Position numbers and translations under genes: made by a program
Assembly (NCBI RefSeq): GCF_001700515.1
Contig: NZ_MAUD01000069.1
Location: 1-50,547, forward strand
Length of the DNA stretch: 50,547 nucleotides
Reading direction: 5' to 3'
DNA from: Streptomyces lushanensis
Lineage (GTDB): Bacteria; Actinomycetota; Actinomycetes; Streptomycetales; Streptomycetaceae
The notes under the pieces: generated by a model
Database searches by the model: none
The model's input: only the letters and a program-made list of their open reading frames with translations
Told to the model about the DNA's origin: nothing
In this document: one piece after another, positions 17,123 to 25,953 of the stretch
How positions within the stretch are numbered: position 1 is the stretch's first letter
How the letters are laid out: each line of letters begins with the position of its first letter

Positions 17123-18622
17123 TCAGCGGGCGGTTTCGAGGCGGCTGTGGACACGTCCGTAGAAGGCGTAGACGACACAGCCGACGACCATCCAGACGCC
17201 GAAGCGCAGCCAGGTCTCGGCGGGCAGATTGAGCATCAGCCACAGGGAGGCCAGCACGGAGGCGATCGGCAGGTACGGCACCAGCGGGGTGCGGAAGGCG
17301 CGAGGCAGGTCGGGGCGCCGCCGGCGCAGGAGGACGACGCCCAGCGCGACCACGACAAAGGCGAAGAGGGTGCCGATGTTGACCAGTTCGGCGAGCTCCT
17401 CGATGGAGGTGCAGCCCGCGACGACCGCCACGAGCACACCGAGGAGGGCGGTGGAGCGGTAGGGCGTGCCGAACCGGGGATGGATGCGGGAGAAGGTGCC
17501 GGGGAGCAGCCCGTCGCGGCTCATCGCGAAGAACACCCGGGTCTGGCCGAGCAGCAGGATCATGCAGACGGAGGTCAGGCCGACGGCCGCGCCGAAGCTG
17601 ATGAGCCCGGCCCAGAAGGGATGGCCGACGGATTTGAAGGCGTCGGCGAGCGGAGCGTCCACGGAGAGCCGGGAGTAGTTCTGCATCCCGGTGACGACGA
17701 GGGACACCGCGACGTACAGCACCGTGCAGAGGAACAGCGAGCCGAGGATGCCGCGCGGGACGTCGCGCTGAGGATGCACGGTCTCCTCGGCGACGGTGGC
17801 GACGATGTCGAAGCCGATGAAGGCGAAGAAGACGACGGCCGCGGCGGTGAAGATGCCCATGACACCGAAGTCGGTGGGCACATAGCCGGACAGGAGCTGG
17901 ATGAGCGGGGCCCGCAGTCCGCCGCCGCCCGGCCTCGGTTCGGCGGGCGGGATGAACGGCCGGTAGTTGGAGCCGGTGATGAAGAACGCGCCGACGGCGA
18001 TCACGAGCAGTACGACGGTGACCTTGACGGCGACGATGACGGCGGTGACCCGTGAGGAGAGCTTCACCCCGACGACGAGGACGCCGGCCACGGCGAGCAC
18101 GAGGAGGAAGGCGAGCAGGTCGAAGCCGAATCTCCCGCCATGGGTGCCGGACAGGAAGTCCGGCAGGCCCACGCCCCCGTTGCTCATCAGCGAACGCACA
18201 TAGCCGGACCAGCCGACGGCCACGACCGCGCAGCCCAGCGCCAGTTCCAGGACGAGGTCCCAGCCGATGATCCAGGCGGGCAGCTCGCCGAGCGAGGCGT
18301 AGGAGAAGGTGTACGCGGATCCGGCCACCGGCACGGTCGAGGCGAACTCGGCGTAGCAGAGGGCGGCCAGCGCGCAGACGACGCCCGAGACGACGAACGC
18401 GAGCGCGGTGGCGGGTCCCGCGTTCTGCCGGGCGACCACTCCGGTCAGTACGAAGATTCCCGTACCGATGATCACACCGATGCCGAAGACCATGAGATCG
18501 AGCGCGGAGAGCGACTTCTTGAGCGCGAACTCGGGGGCCTCGGTGTCGCGGATGGACTGCTCGACGCCCTTGGTGCGGAACAGCCCGTTTCCGCCCGGTC
18601 CCGGGGTGTGCTGTGTACTCAC
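17123..18622 (-). CDS. APC-family cationic amino acid permease
   Basis: The 499-aa membrane protein has about 12-13 hydrophobic segments. The first is preceded by ALKKSLSALDLMVFGIGVIIGTGIFVLTG, the conserved substrate-binding unwound helix (GxG region) of APC transporters. FFAFIGFDIVATVAEET and GQTRVFFAMSRDGLLP are typical of the CAT subgroup, proton- or gradient-driven importers of arginine, lysine or similar amino acids. I chose the GTG at 18622 because a GGAGG lies 8 bases before it; the ATG at 18628 touches that site and is too close. The gene precedes the glycosyltransferase and lies downstream of dxs on the same strand, separated by a hairpin. Confidence 0.88.
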   Translation of the reverse strand: MSTQHTPGPGGNGLFRTKGVEQSIRDTEAPEFALKKSLSALDLMVFGIGVIIGTGIFVLTGVVARQNAGPATALAFVVSGVVCALAALCYAEFASTVPVAGSAYTFSYASLGELPAWIIGWDLVLELALGCAVVAVGWSGYVRSLMSNGGVGLPDFLSGTHGGRFGFDLLAFLLVLAVAGVLVVGVKLSSRVTAVIVAVKVTVVLLVIAVGAFFITGSNYRPFIPPAEPRPGGGGLRAPLIQLLSGYVPTDFGVMGIFTAAAVVFFAFIGFDIVATVAEETVHPQRDVPRGILGSLFLCTVLYVAVSLVVTGMQNYSRLSVDAPLADAFKSVGHPFWAGLISFGAAVGLTSVCMILLLGQTRVFFAMSRDGLLPGTFSRIHPRFGTPYRSTALLGVLVAVVAGCTSIEELAELVNIGTLFAFVVVALGVVLLRRRRPDLPRAFRTPLVPYLPIASVLASLWLMLNLPAETWLRFGVWMVVGCVVYAFYGRVHSRLETAR

Positions 18623-18705
18623 CGGCATACCTCCGTGTGCGCGTCGTTCCGGCAATGACCGAGAGGCCGTGCAGCCCTGGCAACCGCAATGTCTTATTTC
18701 ACACG

Positions 18706-18753
18706 GATGGGCCGGTCGGACCACCCCGTACAGGGCGGACCGACCGGCCCATC
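18706..18753 (-). terminator. dxs terminator hairpin
   Basis: The 14-bp arms GATGGGCCGGTCGG and CCGACCGGCCCATC pair perfectly. The hairpin begins 23 bp beyond the dxs stop and separates dxs from the permease. Confidence 0.75.
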
Positions 18754-18775
18754 AGCCGTTCGGGGGAACGGGTGC

Positions 18776-20680
18776 TCAGTCGCGGGCGGCCTCGGTGGGC
18801 GAGTTCTCCAGCCGGCCGTCCAGCTTCGCGACCAGGCCGGTGACCTGGCGCGCGATGTCCGGCGCGGTCAGCCCGATCTCGGCCAGCACCTCCTTGCGGG
18901 AGGCGTGGTCGAGGAAGCGCGGCGGGATGCCGAAGTCCCGCAGCGGTACGTCGATGCCGGCGTCGCGCAGCGTCTGGGCGATCGCCGCGCCGACCCCGCC
19001 GACGCGGCTGTTGTCCTCGACGGTGACGACGACACGGTGCTGCTCGGCGAGCGGGGCGAGGGCCTCGTCGACCGGCTTGACCCAGCGCGGGTCGACGACG
19101 GTGGTCGTGATGCCCTGCTTGTCGAGGAGCCCGGCGATCTCCAGGCACATCGGCGCGAGCGCGCCGACGGAGACCAGCAGGACGTCCGCCGGGCCCTCGT
19201 CGGGCCTGCGCAGGACGTCCATGCCGCCGATGCGGCCGACGGCGGGAACGGCGGGGCCGACCGCGCCCTTGGAGAAGCGCACGACGGTCGGGGCGTCGTC
19301 GACGGCCACCGCCTCGCGGAGCTGGGCGCGCACCTGGTCGGCGTCGCGCGGCGCGGCGATCCGCAGACCGGGCACGACCTGGAGGATCGACATGTCCCAC
19401 ATGCCGTTGTGCGAGGCGCCGTCGGTGCCGGTGATCCCGGCGCGGTCCAGGACGAAGGTCACCCCGCAGCGGTGCAGGGCGACATCCATCAGGACCTGGT
19501 CGAAGGCCCGGTTGAGGAAGGTCGCGTAGACCGCGAAGACCGGGTGGACACCGCCGGTGGCCAGGCCCGCCGCGGAGACGGCGCCGTGCTGTTCCGCGAT
19601 GCCGACGTCGTAGACCCGGTCGGGGAAGAGCTTCGCGAACCTGTCGAGGCCGACCGGCTGGAGCATGGCGGCCGTGATCGCGACGATGTCCTCGCGCTCC
19701 CTGCCGAGCTTGACCATCTCCTCGCCGAACACGGCGGTCCAGTCGACGCCCGAGGAGGCGATCGGCAGACCGGTGTCGGGATGGATCCTGCCGACCGCGT
19801 GGAAACGATCCGCCTCGTCCGCGAGCGCGGGCTGGTAGCCCCGGCCCTTCTCGGTGAGGCAGTGCACGATGACCGGGCCGCCGAAGCGCTTGGCGCGCAG
19901 CAGCGCGGACTCCAGGGCCTCGATGTCATGGCCGTCGATGGGACCGACGTACTTCAGTCCGAGGTCCTCGAACATGCCCTGCGGCGCGATGAAGTCCTTG
20001 AGGCCCTTCTTGGCGCCGTGCAGGGTGTCGTAGAGCGGCCTGCCGACGACCGGGGTGCGCTCCAGGAGGTCCTTGCCGCGGGCCAGGAAGCGTTCGTAGC
20101 CGTCGGTGGTGCGCAGGGTGGCGAGATGGTTCGCGAGGCCGCCGATGGTCGGCGCGTACGAGCGCTCGTTGTCGTTGACGACGATGACGAGCGGGCGGTC
20201 CTTGGCGTCGGCGATGTTGTTCAGCGCCTCCCAGGCCATACCGCCGGTCAGCGCGCCGTCACCGATCACCGCGACCACGCGGTCGTCCTTGTTCAGGACC
20301 TGGTTGGCCTTGGCGAGACCGTCGGCCCAGCCGAGCACGGTGGAGGCGTGCGAGTTCTCGATGATGTCGTGCTCGGACTCGGCGCGGGAGGGATAGCCCG
20401 ACAGACCGCCCTTGCTCTTCAGCCGCGAGAAGTCCTGACGGCCGGTGAGCAGCTTGTGGACGTAGGACTGATGGCCCGTGTCGAAGAGGATCTTGTCCTT
20501 CGGCGAGTGGAAGACACGGTGCAGGGCGATGGTCAGCTCGACGACACCGAGGTTCGGGCCGAGGTGGCCGCCGGTCTTGGAGACCGCGTCCACGAGGAAC
20601 GACCGGATCTCTCCGGCCAGCTCCTCAAGCTGCTCCGGGCCGAGCCGGTCCAGATCGCGGGGTCCCCTGATGCGAGTCAT
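18776..20680 (-). CDS. dxs: 1-deoxy-D-xylulose-5-phosphate synthase
   Basis: This 634-aa thiamine-diphosphate enzyme condenses pyruvate and glyceraldehyde 3-phosphate to DXP, the entry to the MEP isoprenoid pathway. The N-terminal half has [15 protein letters not shown] and the ThDP/Mg motif [16 protein letters not shown]. The middle contains [18 protein letters not shown], and [19 protein letters not shown] marks the pyrimidine domain. I used the ATG at 20680 ([13 protein letters not shown]), where known Dxs proteins begin. A GTG at 20740, 4 bases behind a perfect AAGGAGG, is in frame and would add 20 basic residues. Expression may use either start. Confidence 0.94.
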   Translation of the reverse strand: MTRIRGPRDLDRLGPEQLEELAGEIRSFLVDAVSKTGGHLGPNLGVVELTIALHRVFHSPKDKILFDTGHQSYVHKLLTGRQDFSRLKSKGGLSGYPSRAESEHDIIENSHASTVLGWADGLAKANQVLNKDDRVVAVIGDGALTGGMAWEALNNIADAKDRPLVIVVNDNERSYAPTIGGLANHLATLRTTDGYERFLARGKDLLERTPVVGRPLYDTLHGAKKGLKDFIAPQGMFEDLGLKYVGPIDGHDIEALESALLRAKRFGGPVIVHCLTEKGRGYQPALADEADRFHAVGRIHPDTGLPIASSGVDWTAVFGEEMVKLGREREDIVAITAAMLQPVGLDRFAKLFPDRVYDVGIAEQHGAVSAAGLATGGVHPVFAVYATFLNRAFDQVLMDVALHRCGVTFVLDRAGITGTDGASHNGMWDMSILQVVPGLRIAAPRDADQVRAQLREAVAVDDAPTVVRFSKGAVGPAVPAVGRIGGMDVLRRPDEGPADVLLVSVGALAPMCLEIAGLLDKQGITTTVVDPRWVKPVDEALAPLAEQHRVVVTVEDNSRVGGVGAAIAQTLRDAGIDVPLRDFGIPPRFLDHASRKEVLAEIGLTAPDIARQVTGLVAKLDGRLENSPTEAARD

Positions 20681-20884
20681 CAGCTCCCACCGGCCCACCC
20701 CCGATCCTGCTCGGCGCGCTTCGCGCGGCACCTGCTTCACTGTGCCTCCTTGCGTTTTGGGCTGGTCCAGCTCTGCCGATCTGGCGAGTCTAATGTTCCG
20801 CTCGCGCGTGTCAGCAGCGGGCGGTGCGTTGCACATCACTCGATCGGATGTATGTACGTCATATCGCCGTCACCTGGAACACGG

Positions 20885-20920
20885 CTGTGCCCGGCATCCG
20901 GGGCCGGATGCCGGGCACAG
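20885..20920 (-). terminator. xyl operon terminator
   Basis: A 17-bp perfect stem (CTGTGCCCGGCATCCGG) closed by two bases lies 25 bp after the xylH stop. Confidence 0.8.
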
Positions 20921-20944
20921 GCAGGCGAATCGTACGGCGTCCGC

Positions 20945-22261
20945 TCAGGCGCGGCCCGCCGCCTTCTGGGTCTTGCGGGTCACGGCGTCGATGACGACGG
21001 TCGCGAGGAGGACCGCGCCGGTGATCATGTTCTGGATCGGCGAGGCGATGCCCTGGAGGGCGAGACCGTACTGGATCGAGACGATGACCAGCACACCGAG
21101 CAGCGCGTTCCATGTGCGGCCACGGCCGCCGAAGAGGCTGGTGCCGCCGATGACGGCCGCCGCGATGGCGTTCATCAGCAGGTCGCCGCTGCCCGCTCCC
21201 TGGTTGGCCGCGGCGATCTTGGAGGCGATGAAGAGACCGCCGACCGCGGCGAACGTACCGGCGAGCGAGAAGATCGAGATACGGACCAGCGCGACGTTGA
21301 TACCCGCGCGGCGGGACGCCTCGACGCTGCCGCCGAGCGCGAAGACCTGACGGCCGTAACTGGTGCGGCGCAGCACGAAGTCGGTGATCACGAGCACCGC
21401 GAGGAAGATCACCACCGCCAGCGGCAGGCCCTTGTACTGGTTGAAGAGGGCCGCCACGACGAAGGCCACCACGGCGAGCAGCGCGGAGCGCAGGATGGTC
21501 TCGCTGAGCGGCCTGGACGGGACTCCGGCCGCCTCGCGCCGGCGGCTCTCGAAGAACGAGGTCAGGAAGAAGACCGCCACCGCGACCACGGCGAGACCGT
21601 AGGCCGCCGCCACATCGGTGAAGTAGTACGTGGTGAGCTTGGCGACCAGGCTGTCGGCGCTCAGGTTGACGGTGCCGCTGTCGCCGAGGAGCTGGAGCAT
21701 GAAGCCGCTCCAGAAGAGCAGACCGGCCAGGGTGACGGCGAAGGCCGGGACGCCGATCCGGGCGAAGAAGAAGCCGTGGACGGCTCCGGCGGCCGTACCG
21801 GTGAGGATGGCGAGGACGAACGCCAGCCAGTCCGCCATGCCGTGGGTGACGCTGAGGACCGCGAAGGTCGCGCCGGCGACACCGCTGACCGAGCCGACGG
21901 AGAGGTCGATCTCGCCGAGCAGCAGGACGAAGACGATACCGACGGCGATCATGCCGGTGCCGACCATGGCCACGGAGATGTTGCTGAGGTTCTCCGCGGT
22001 CAGGAAGTTGGAGTTCAGGCTCCCGAAGATCGCCCAGATGATGATCAGGCCGACCACGACGGGTATCGCGCCCAGGTCACCGGCGCGGATCTTCCGCTTG
22101 AACTCGGTGAGGTAGCCGCCGAATCCTTGCTCGCGCACGAGCAGCCGCGGGTCGATCGCGGTGACCGCGCCGTCCGCCGCGGCGGGAGCGTCGACCGGGG
22201 CGGGCGCCTGGCCGCCCCGGGCCGCCTTGTCGAGCGAGGGGGAGGTGTTCTCGGTGGTCAC
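20945..22261 (-). CDS. xylH: xylose-type ABC transporter permease
   Basis: The 438-aa inner-membrane protein belongs to the BPD_transp_2 family of monosaccharide permeases (XylH/RbsC). About 10-12 hydrophobic segments are visible after a 55-residue cytosolic N-terminus rich in Ala and Pro. The family motifs GEIDLSVGSVSGVAGATFAVLS and AAVIGGTSLFGGRGR are clear; the latter is near the ATPase-contact region. The GTG start overlaps the xylG stop (GTGA), so translation is coupled. With xylF and xylG it forms a complete importer. Xylose is inferred from xylF and from the S. coelicolor system; other pentoses are possible. Confidence 0.9.
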   Translation of the reverse strand: MTTENTSPSLDKAARGGQAPAPVDAPAAADGAVTAIDPRLLVREQGFGGYLTEFKRKIRAGDLGAIPVVVGLIIIWAIFGSLNSNFLTAENLSNISVAMVGTGMIAVGIVFVLLLGEIDLSVGSVSGVAGATFAVLSVTHGMADWLAFVLAILTGTAAGAVHGFFFARIGVPAFAVTLAGLLFWSGFMLQLLGDSGTVNLSADSLVAKLTTYYFTDVAAAYGLAVVAVAVFFLTSFFESRRREAAGVPSRPLSETILRSALLAVVAFVVAALFNQYKGLPLAVVIFLAVLVITDFVLRRTSYGRQVFALGGSVEASRRAGINVALVRISIFSLAGTFAAVGGLFIASKIAAANQGAGSGDLLMNAIAAAVIGGTSLFGGRGRTWNALLGVLVIVSIQYGLALQGIASPIQNMITGAVLLATVVIDAVTRKTQKAAGRA

Positions 22262-23037
22262 TTCTGAACCTCCACGGTGCGCGACGCGCGACGGGTCACG
22301 GCGTTGTCCGTGGCTCCGGTGATGGCCGCGATGATCTCTTCCTGCGAGGTGGACGCGACATCGAAGACGCCGTTGTTGGTGCCGAGCCTGAGCACGGCCA
22401 CCTTGTCCGCGACGGCCTTGACGTCCGCCATGTTGTGGCTGATGAGCAGTACGGCCAGACCGCGCTCGCGCAGCCGCTCGACGAGGTCGAGCACCTGGGC
22501 GGTCTGCTCGACACCGAGGGCCGCGGTCGGCTCGTCCAGGATGACGAGCTTGGGCTCGCCGAGCATGGACCTGGCGATGGCCACGGTCTGCCGCTGGCCG
22601 CCGGAGAGCGAGGCGATCGGGATACGGACACTCGGAATACGGATCGACAGGGTGGTGAGCAGCTCGCGCGAGCGGCGCTCCATCTCGACCTCGTTGAGCA
22701 CTCCCCAGCTCCGCAGTTCACGGCCGAGGTAGAGGTTGCCGACGACATCGATGTTGTCGCACAGCGCCAGGTCCTGGTAGACGGTGGCGATGCCCAGGTT
22801 CTGGGCGTCCTGCGGCCTGCCGATCAAGACGGGCCTGCCTTCCCACTCGATGACCCCGTCATCGATGGGATGCACACCGGCGATGGTCTTCACCAGCGTG
22901 GATTTCCCGGCACCGTTGTCGCCGACCAGGGCGACCACCTCACCGGAGTGGACCTCAAGCTCTACTTCGGTGAGCGCCTGGACGGCACCGAATCGCTTGG
23001 AGACCCCTCGCAACGCCAGCACGGGCGTAGCGGTCAC
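22258..23037 (-). CDS. xylG: xylose-type ABC transporter ATP-binding protein
   Basis: The 259-aa ATPase has all motifs: Walker A GDNGAGKST, Q-loop VYQDLAL, signature LSGGQRQ, Walker B LVILDEPTAAL and switch histidine LLISHN. It has one nucleotide-binding domain, not the fused pair of E. coli XylG, as usual for this actinobacterial group. It powers uptake through XylH. I chose the GTG at 23037, 9 bases after AAGGAG; the ATG at 23046 directly abuts this ribosome site, and the longer frame runs into the intercistronic hairpin region. The end overlaps xylH. Confidence 0.9.
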   Translation of the reverse strand: MTATPVLALRGVSKRFGAVQALTEVELEVHSGEVVALVGDNGAGKSTLVKTIAGVHPIDDGVIEWEGRPVLIGRPQDAQNLGIATVYQDLALCDNIDVVGNLYLGRELRSWGVLNEVEMERRSRELLTTLSIRIPSVRIPIASLSGGQRQTVAIARSMLGEPKLVILDEPTAALGVEQTAQVLDLVERLRERGLAVLLISHNMADVKAVADKVAVLRLGTNNGVFDVASTSQEEIIAAITGATDNAVTRRASRTVEVQK

Positions 23038-23244
23038 GTGAACCATCTCCTTCGCCGCCTGACCGGCGGGGATGCCGCGCCGGGGGGAGGCGCGGAGGTC
23101 GAGCAGAAGAGAATCTGAGGGGCCGGCCGCACGGTGCGGGGGCACGGTGTGCGGCACGGCGGCCGAGGTGGTTCCATCCGGCACCCCGCCCGAGCTGCGG
23201 GGCTGTTGAGTGGGCGGGGTGCCGGACAGGCTTCACCGGAGGCA

Positions 23245-23290
23245 GGTCACCGGGCGGACCCGGCGGGGACCGCACGGTCCCCGGGTGACC
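23245..23290 (-). terminator. intercistronic hairpin between xylF and xylG
   Basis: An inner 8-bp stem (CGGGGACC / GGTCCCCG, loop GCAC) is flanked by an outer 7-bp stem (GGTCACC / GGTGACC). It begins at the xylF stop codon and lies about 210 bp before xylG. It probably attenuates read-through or protects the xylF 3' end, so that binding protein exceeds the membrane parts. Confidence 0.65.
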
Positions 23291-24402
23291 TACTTCAGAC
23301 CGATCGCGTCACACTGGGCCTTGTAGGCGCCGGTGCAGATCTCGGCGACCGTGTAGATGCCGTCCTTGATGACCGTGTCGTTGATGTTGTCCTTGGTCAG
23401 CGACACGACCGGGACGAGGACCGAGGGGATGCCCTTGGTGGTGGCGCTGTCGACCGTCGACTTGGCGACGGAGTCGAGCTTCTCGCCCTTGGCGAGGGCG
23501 ACGGCCATCTCGCCGGCCACGGAGGCCTCTTCGGGGTAGGACTTGTAGACGCTCATGAACTGCTCGCCCGCGACGATGCGCTGCACACCGGCGAGTTCGG
23601 CGTCCTGGCCGGTGACCGGCGGGAGCTTGGTGAAGCCGGCGCCCTTGAGGGCGGTGATGATACCGCCGGCCATGCCGTCGTTGGCGGAGTAGACGCCGAT
23701 GATCTTGTCCTTGCCCAGGGCGGCGATGGCGCCTTCCATGTTGGCGTTGGCGTTCGTCGGCTTCCACTCCTTGGTGTCGTACTCCTTGCCGATGGTCACC
23801 TTGCCGTCGAGCTGGGAGTGCGCGCCCTTCTTGAACAGGGCGGCGTTCGGGTCGGTCACGGCGCCGTTGATCATCACGATGTCGCCGGACTTGGCCTTGT
23901 CGCCGAGCGCCTCGAGGAGCGCCTTGCCCTGGACCCGGCCGACCTCTTCGTTGTCGAAGGAGGTGTAGGCGTCGATCGGTCCCTCGGCCAGACGGTCGTA
24001 CGCCACGACCGGTATACCGGCGTCCTTGGCCTTCTGCACCGAGCTGGCGATCGCCTTGGAGTCGACGGCGTCCACGACGAGCACATCGACCTTGTTGGTG
24101 ATCATGGTGTCGACCTGCTGGTTCTGCAGCGTCGCGTCCTGCTTGGCGTTGGCGTAGACGACCTTGCCCGTGCCGTCGGTCAGCTCGCTGACCTTCTTCT
24201 CGAACAGCGGCTTGTCGAACTTCTCGTACCGGGCGGTCTCGTTCTCCGGCAGGAGCAGACCGACCGTGATTGGGCCCTTGTTGTCCGACTTCGACGCCTC
24301 CGCCTTGTCGCCGGACTCCGCCGCGCTGCCACAGGCGGCGAGCGAGACGGCCATCGCGGTGGCGGCGGCGGCCACGGCAGCACGACGCATCATTGCGTTC
24401 AC
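23290..24402 (-). CDS. xylF: xylose-type sugar-binding lipoprotein
   Basis: The 370-aa product starts with a signal and lipobox (VSLAACGS), so it is anchored outside the membrane and delivers sugar to XylH. The mature part is a type I periplasmic-binding fold of the XylF group: ITVGLLLPENETARYEKFDKPLFEKKV, then the repeat-like phrases VDVLVVDAVDSKAI and GIPVVAYDRLAEGP. Xylose is the likely ligand. The GTG at 24402 follows a perfect GGAGGT at 7 bases; two ATGs soon after are possible alternatives. The ROK regulator gene lies directly upstream on the same strand with 121 bp between. Confidence 0.9.
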   Translation of the reverse strand: MNAMMRRAAVAAAATAMAVSLAACGSAAESGDKAEASKSDNKGPITVGLLLPENETARYEKFDKPLFEKKVSELTDGTGKVVYANAKQDATLQNQQVDTMITNKVDVLVVDAVDSKAIASSVQKAKDAGIPVVAYDRLAEGPIDAYTSFDNEEVGRVQGKALLEALGDKAKSGDIVMINGAVTDPNAALFKKGAHSQLDGKVTIGKEYDTKEWKPTNANANMEGAIAALGKDKIIGVYSANDGMAGGIITALKGAGFTKLPPVTGQDAELAGVQRIVAGEQFMSVYKSYPEEASVAGEMAVALAKGEKLDSVAKSTVDSATTKGIPSVLVPVVSLTKDNINDTVIKDGIYTVAEICTGAYKAQCDAIGLK

Positions 24403-24477
24403 TTCACAAACCTCCCTGACGAGGCCGCGTCGTTGCGGCCGAGGTGGCTGGAAGTCAACTCGGCTCCGGGGTCGGCG

Positions 24478-24496
24478 TCAAGGAGTAAATCCTTAA
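24478..24496. promoter_or_regulatory. candidate ROK operator upstream of xylF
   Basis: TCAAGGAGTAAATCCTTAA is an inverted repeat (6 of 7 positions match in each arm) about 75 bp before xylF and just after the ROK gene. It lies in A/T-rich DNA unlike its surroundings. The ROK protein next door is the natural candidate to bind it; this is inference. Confidence 0.45.
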
Positions 24497-24523
24497 CGAG
24501 ATGACAACGGTGCCATTCGTTAT

Positions 24524-25723
24524 CTAAGTGAAGGCAGGTGTCGTGGCTGGAATGACGCTCTCCAAAAGGGTCGAATCGCCCATTTCGCTGAGCACCAGGG
24601 CGAGAGCGCCGAGCACCTCGGCCCTGCCGCCGAGCGCGCCGGGAAGCACCGAGAGGTGCCGTGCCGCGCTGGGGATCGCGTACCGGGAGACCGATTCCCT
24701 TATCGGGCCGAGCACCAGCTCCCCAGCCTCCGCCAAATCCCCGCCCAGCACCACCCGGCTGGGATTGAGGAGGTTGCACAGATTCGCCACACCGCTGCCG
24801 ATGTGACGGCCCACGTCGGCGACCACGCGGCGGCAGCCCGGATCGCCCTCCCTGGCGAGCTGGACGACACGCTCCATCGTCAGATCGGCGCCATGGCTGG
24901 ACTCCAGCAGCGGCAGGACATAACGGGCCGCGGTGAAGGTCTCCAGGCAGCCGCGGTTGCCGCAGCGGCAGACCGGGCCCGACTCGTCGAGCGTGATGTG
25001 GCCGATCTCACCGGCCGTGCCGCCGGGGCCGCGGTAGATCTGGCCGTCTATCACCAGACCGGCGCCGACACCGCTGGCGACCTTGATGTACGCCAGGTCC
25101 CTGACCCCGCGCCCGCTCCCCCAGACCAGCTCGCCGAGCGCGCCGAGGTTGGCGTCGTTGTCCACGTAGACCGGCACACCGAGGCGGCCGGCCAGCTCGT
25201 CGCTGGGGTTGATGCCGCTCCAGCCCGGCAGGATCGAGGTGGAGCCGAGCGTGCCCGACACCACGTCGATCGGCCCGGGAACACCGAGCCCGACGCCTAT
25301 CACCTTGCCGCGGCTGACACCGGTGCTCTCGATCAGCCGCTCGACCAGCTCCTCGGCGCGGCCGAACCCCTGCGCGGACGAGGCGTCCACATCGAGCGGC
25401 TCGGACTCCTCGGCGAGCACCTGGTGGGCGAGATTGCCGACGGCCACCCGCAGATGCGTATGGCCGAAGTCGACCCCGATGACGGTGCCCGCGTCCCCGC
25501 TGAGCGAGACGCTGCGGGCCCGTCTGCCGCCCGCCGAGGTGGGCGTGACCTGGACCGTGCCGCCGTCCTTCAGCTCACGGACGATATTGGAGACCGTGGC
25601 CGCCGACAGTCCCGTGCTCCGGGCGATCTCCGCCTGGGTGAGCGAACCGGCCATACGAACAGCTCGTACGACTCGTTCGAGGTTGGCCCGGTGCAGAGAC
25701 GACTGCGACCCTGGAGTCTCCAC
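24524..25723 (-). CDS. rok7B7: ROK-family transcriptional regulator (Rok7B7-like)
   Basis: The 399-aa protein has an N-terminal winged helix (SLTQAEIARSTGLSAATVSNIVREL, about residues 25-50) and a sugar-kinase-like ROK domain. The nucleotide motif IGVDFGHTHLRVAVG and the zinc-binding CRCGNRGCLE motif are intact. YVDNDANLGALGE holds the sugar-site Asn-Asp pair. The GTG at 25723 follows AGGAG at 10 bases and gives VETPGSQSSLHRANLERVV, the start I know from Rok7B7 of S. coelicolor. There it controls carbon use, xylFGH and antibiotic timing. It lies between ngcG and xylF, all on the same strand, and probably regulates xylF. Confidence 0.9.
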   Translation of the reverse strand: METPGSQSSLHRANLERVVRAVRMAGSLTQAEIARSTGLSAATVSNIVRELKDGGTVQVTPTSAGGRRARSVSLSGDAGTVIGVDFGHTHLRVAVGNLAHQVLAEESEPLDVDASSAQGFGRAEELVERLIESTGVSRGKVIGVGLGVPGPIDVVSGTLGSTSILPGWSGINPSDELAGRLGVPVYVDNDANLGALGELVWGSGRGVRDLAYIKVASGVGAGLVIDGQIYRGPGGTAGEIGHITLDESGPVCRCGNRGCLETFTAARYVLPLLESSHGADLTMERVVQLAREGDPGCRRVVADVGRHIGSGVANLCNLLNPSRVVLGGDLAEAGELVLGPIRESVSRYAIPSAARHLSVLPGALGGRAEVLGALALVLSEMGDSTLLESVIPATTPAFT

Positions 25724-25931
25724 GACTGATCCACTCCTGCCCTTGGCAGCCGGCACGACCGCCGCCGCCGGCCGGGGCCGCGCCAATGAGACCCCGACGT
25801 ATCTCCAACTTGTGAACCCTAAGCTCAGCCTTTCGGGCTGCTCCCCGTCAAGACCTTGAGCAATGCGGAACACGACAAACCGCCCGCCGACCAGTGCCGA
25901 CGGGCGGTTCGAGTGGTTTGGGCCGTCCCGT

Positions 25932-25953
25932 GACCGCCGGGCGCCCGGCGGTC
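25932..25953 (-). terminator. ngc operon terminator (first of two hairpins)
   Basis: GACCGCCGGGC followed by GCCCGGCGGTC forms a 22-bp perfect palindrome immediately beyond the ngcG stop. A second hairpin with 9-bp arms (AACCGCCCG / CGGGCGGTT) lies at 25878-25909, so the operon ends with a tandem terminator. Confidence 0.75.

Noticed and set aside
18689..22267. 1192-aa plus-strand frame opposite dxs and xylH
   Set aside because: Long open antisense frames are common at this GC level; the residues are low-complexity Asp/Gly/Arg and dxs is unmistakable on the other strand.
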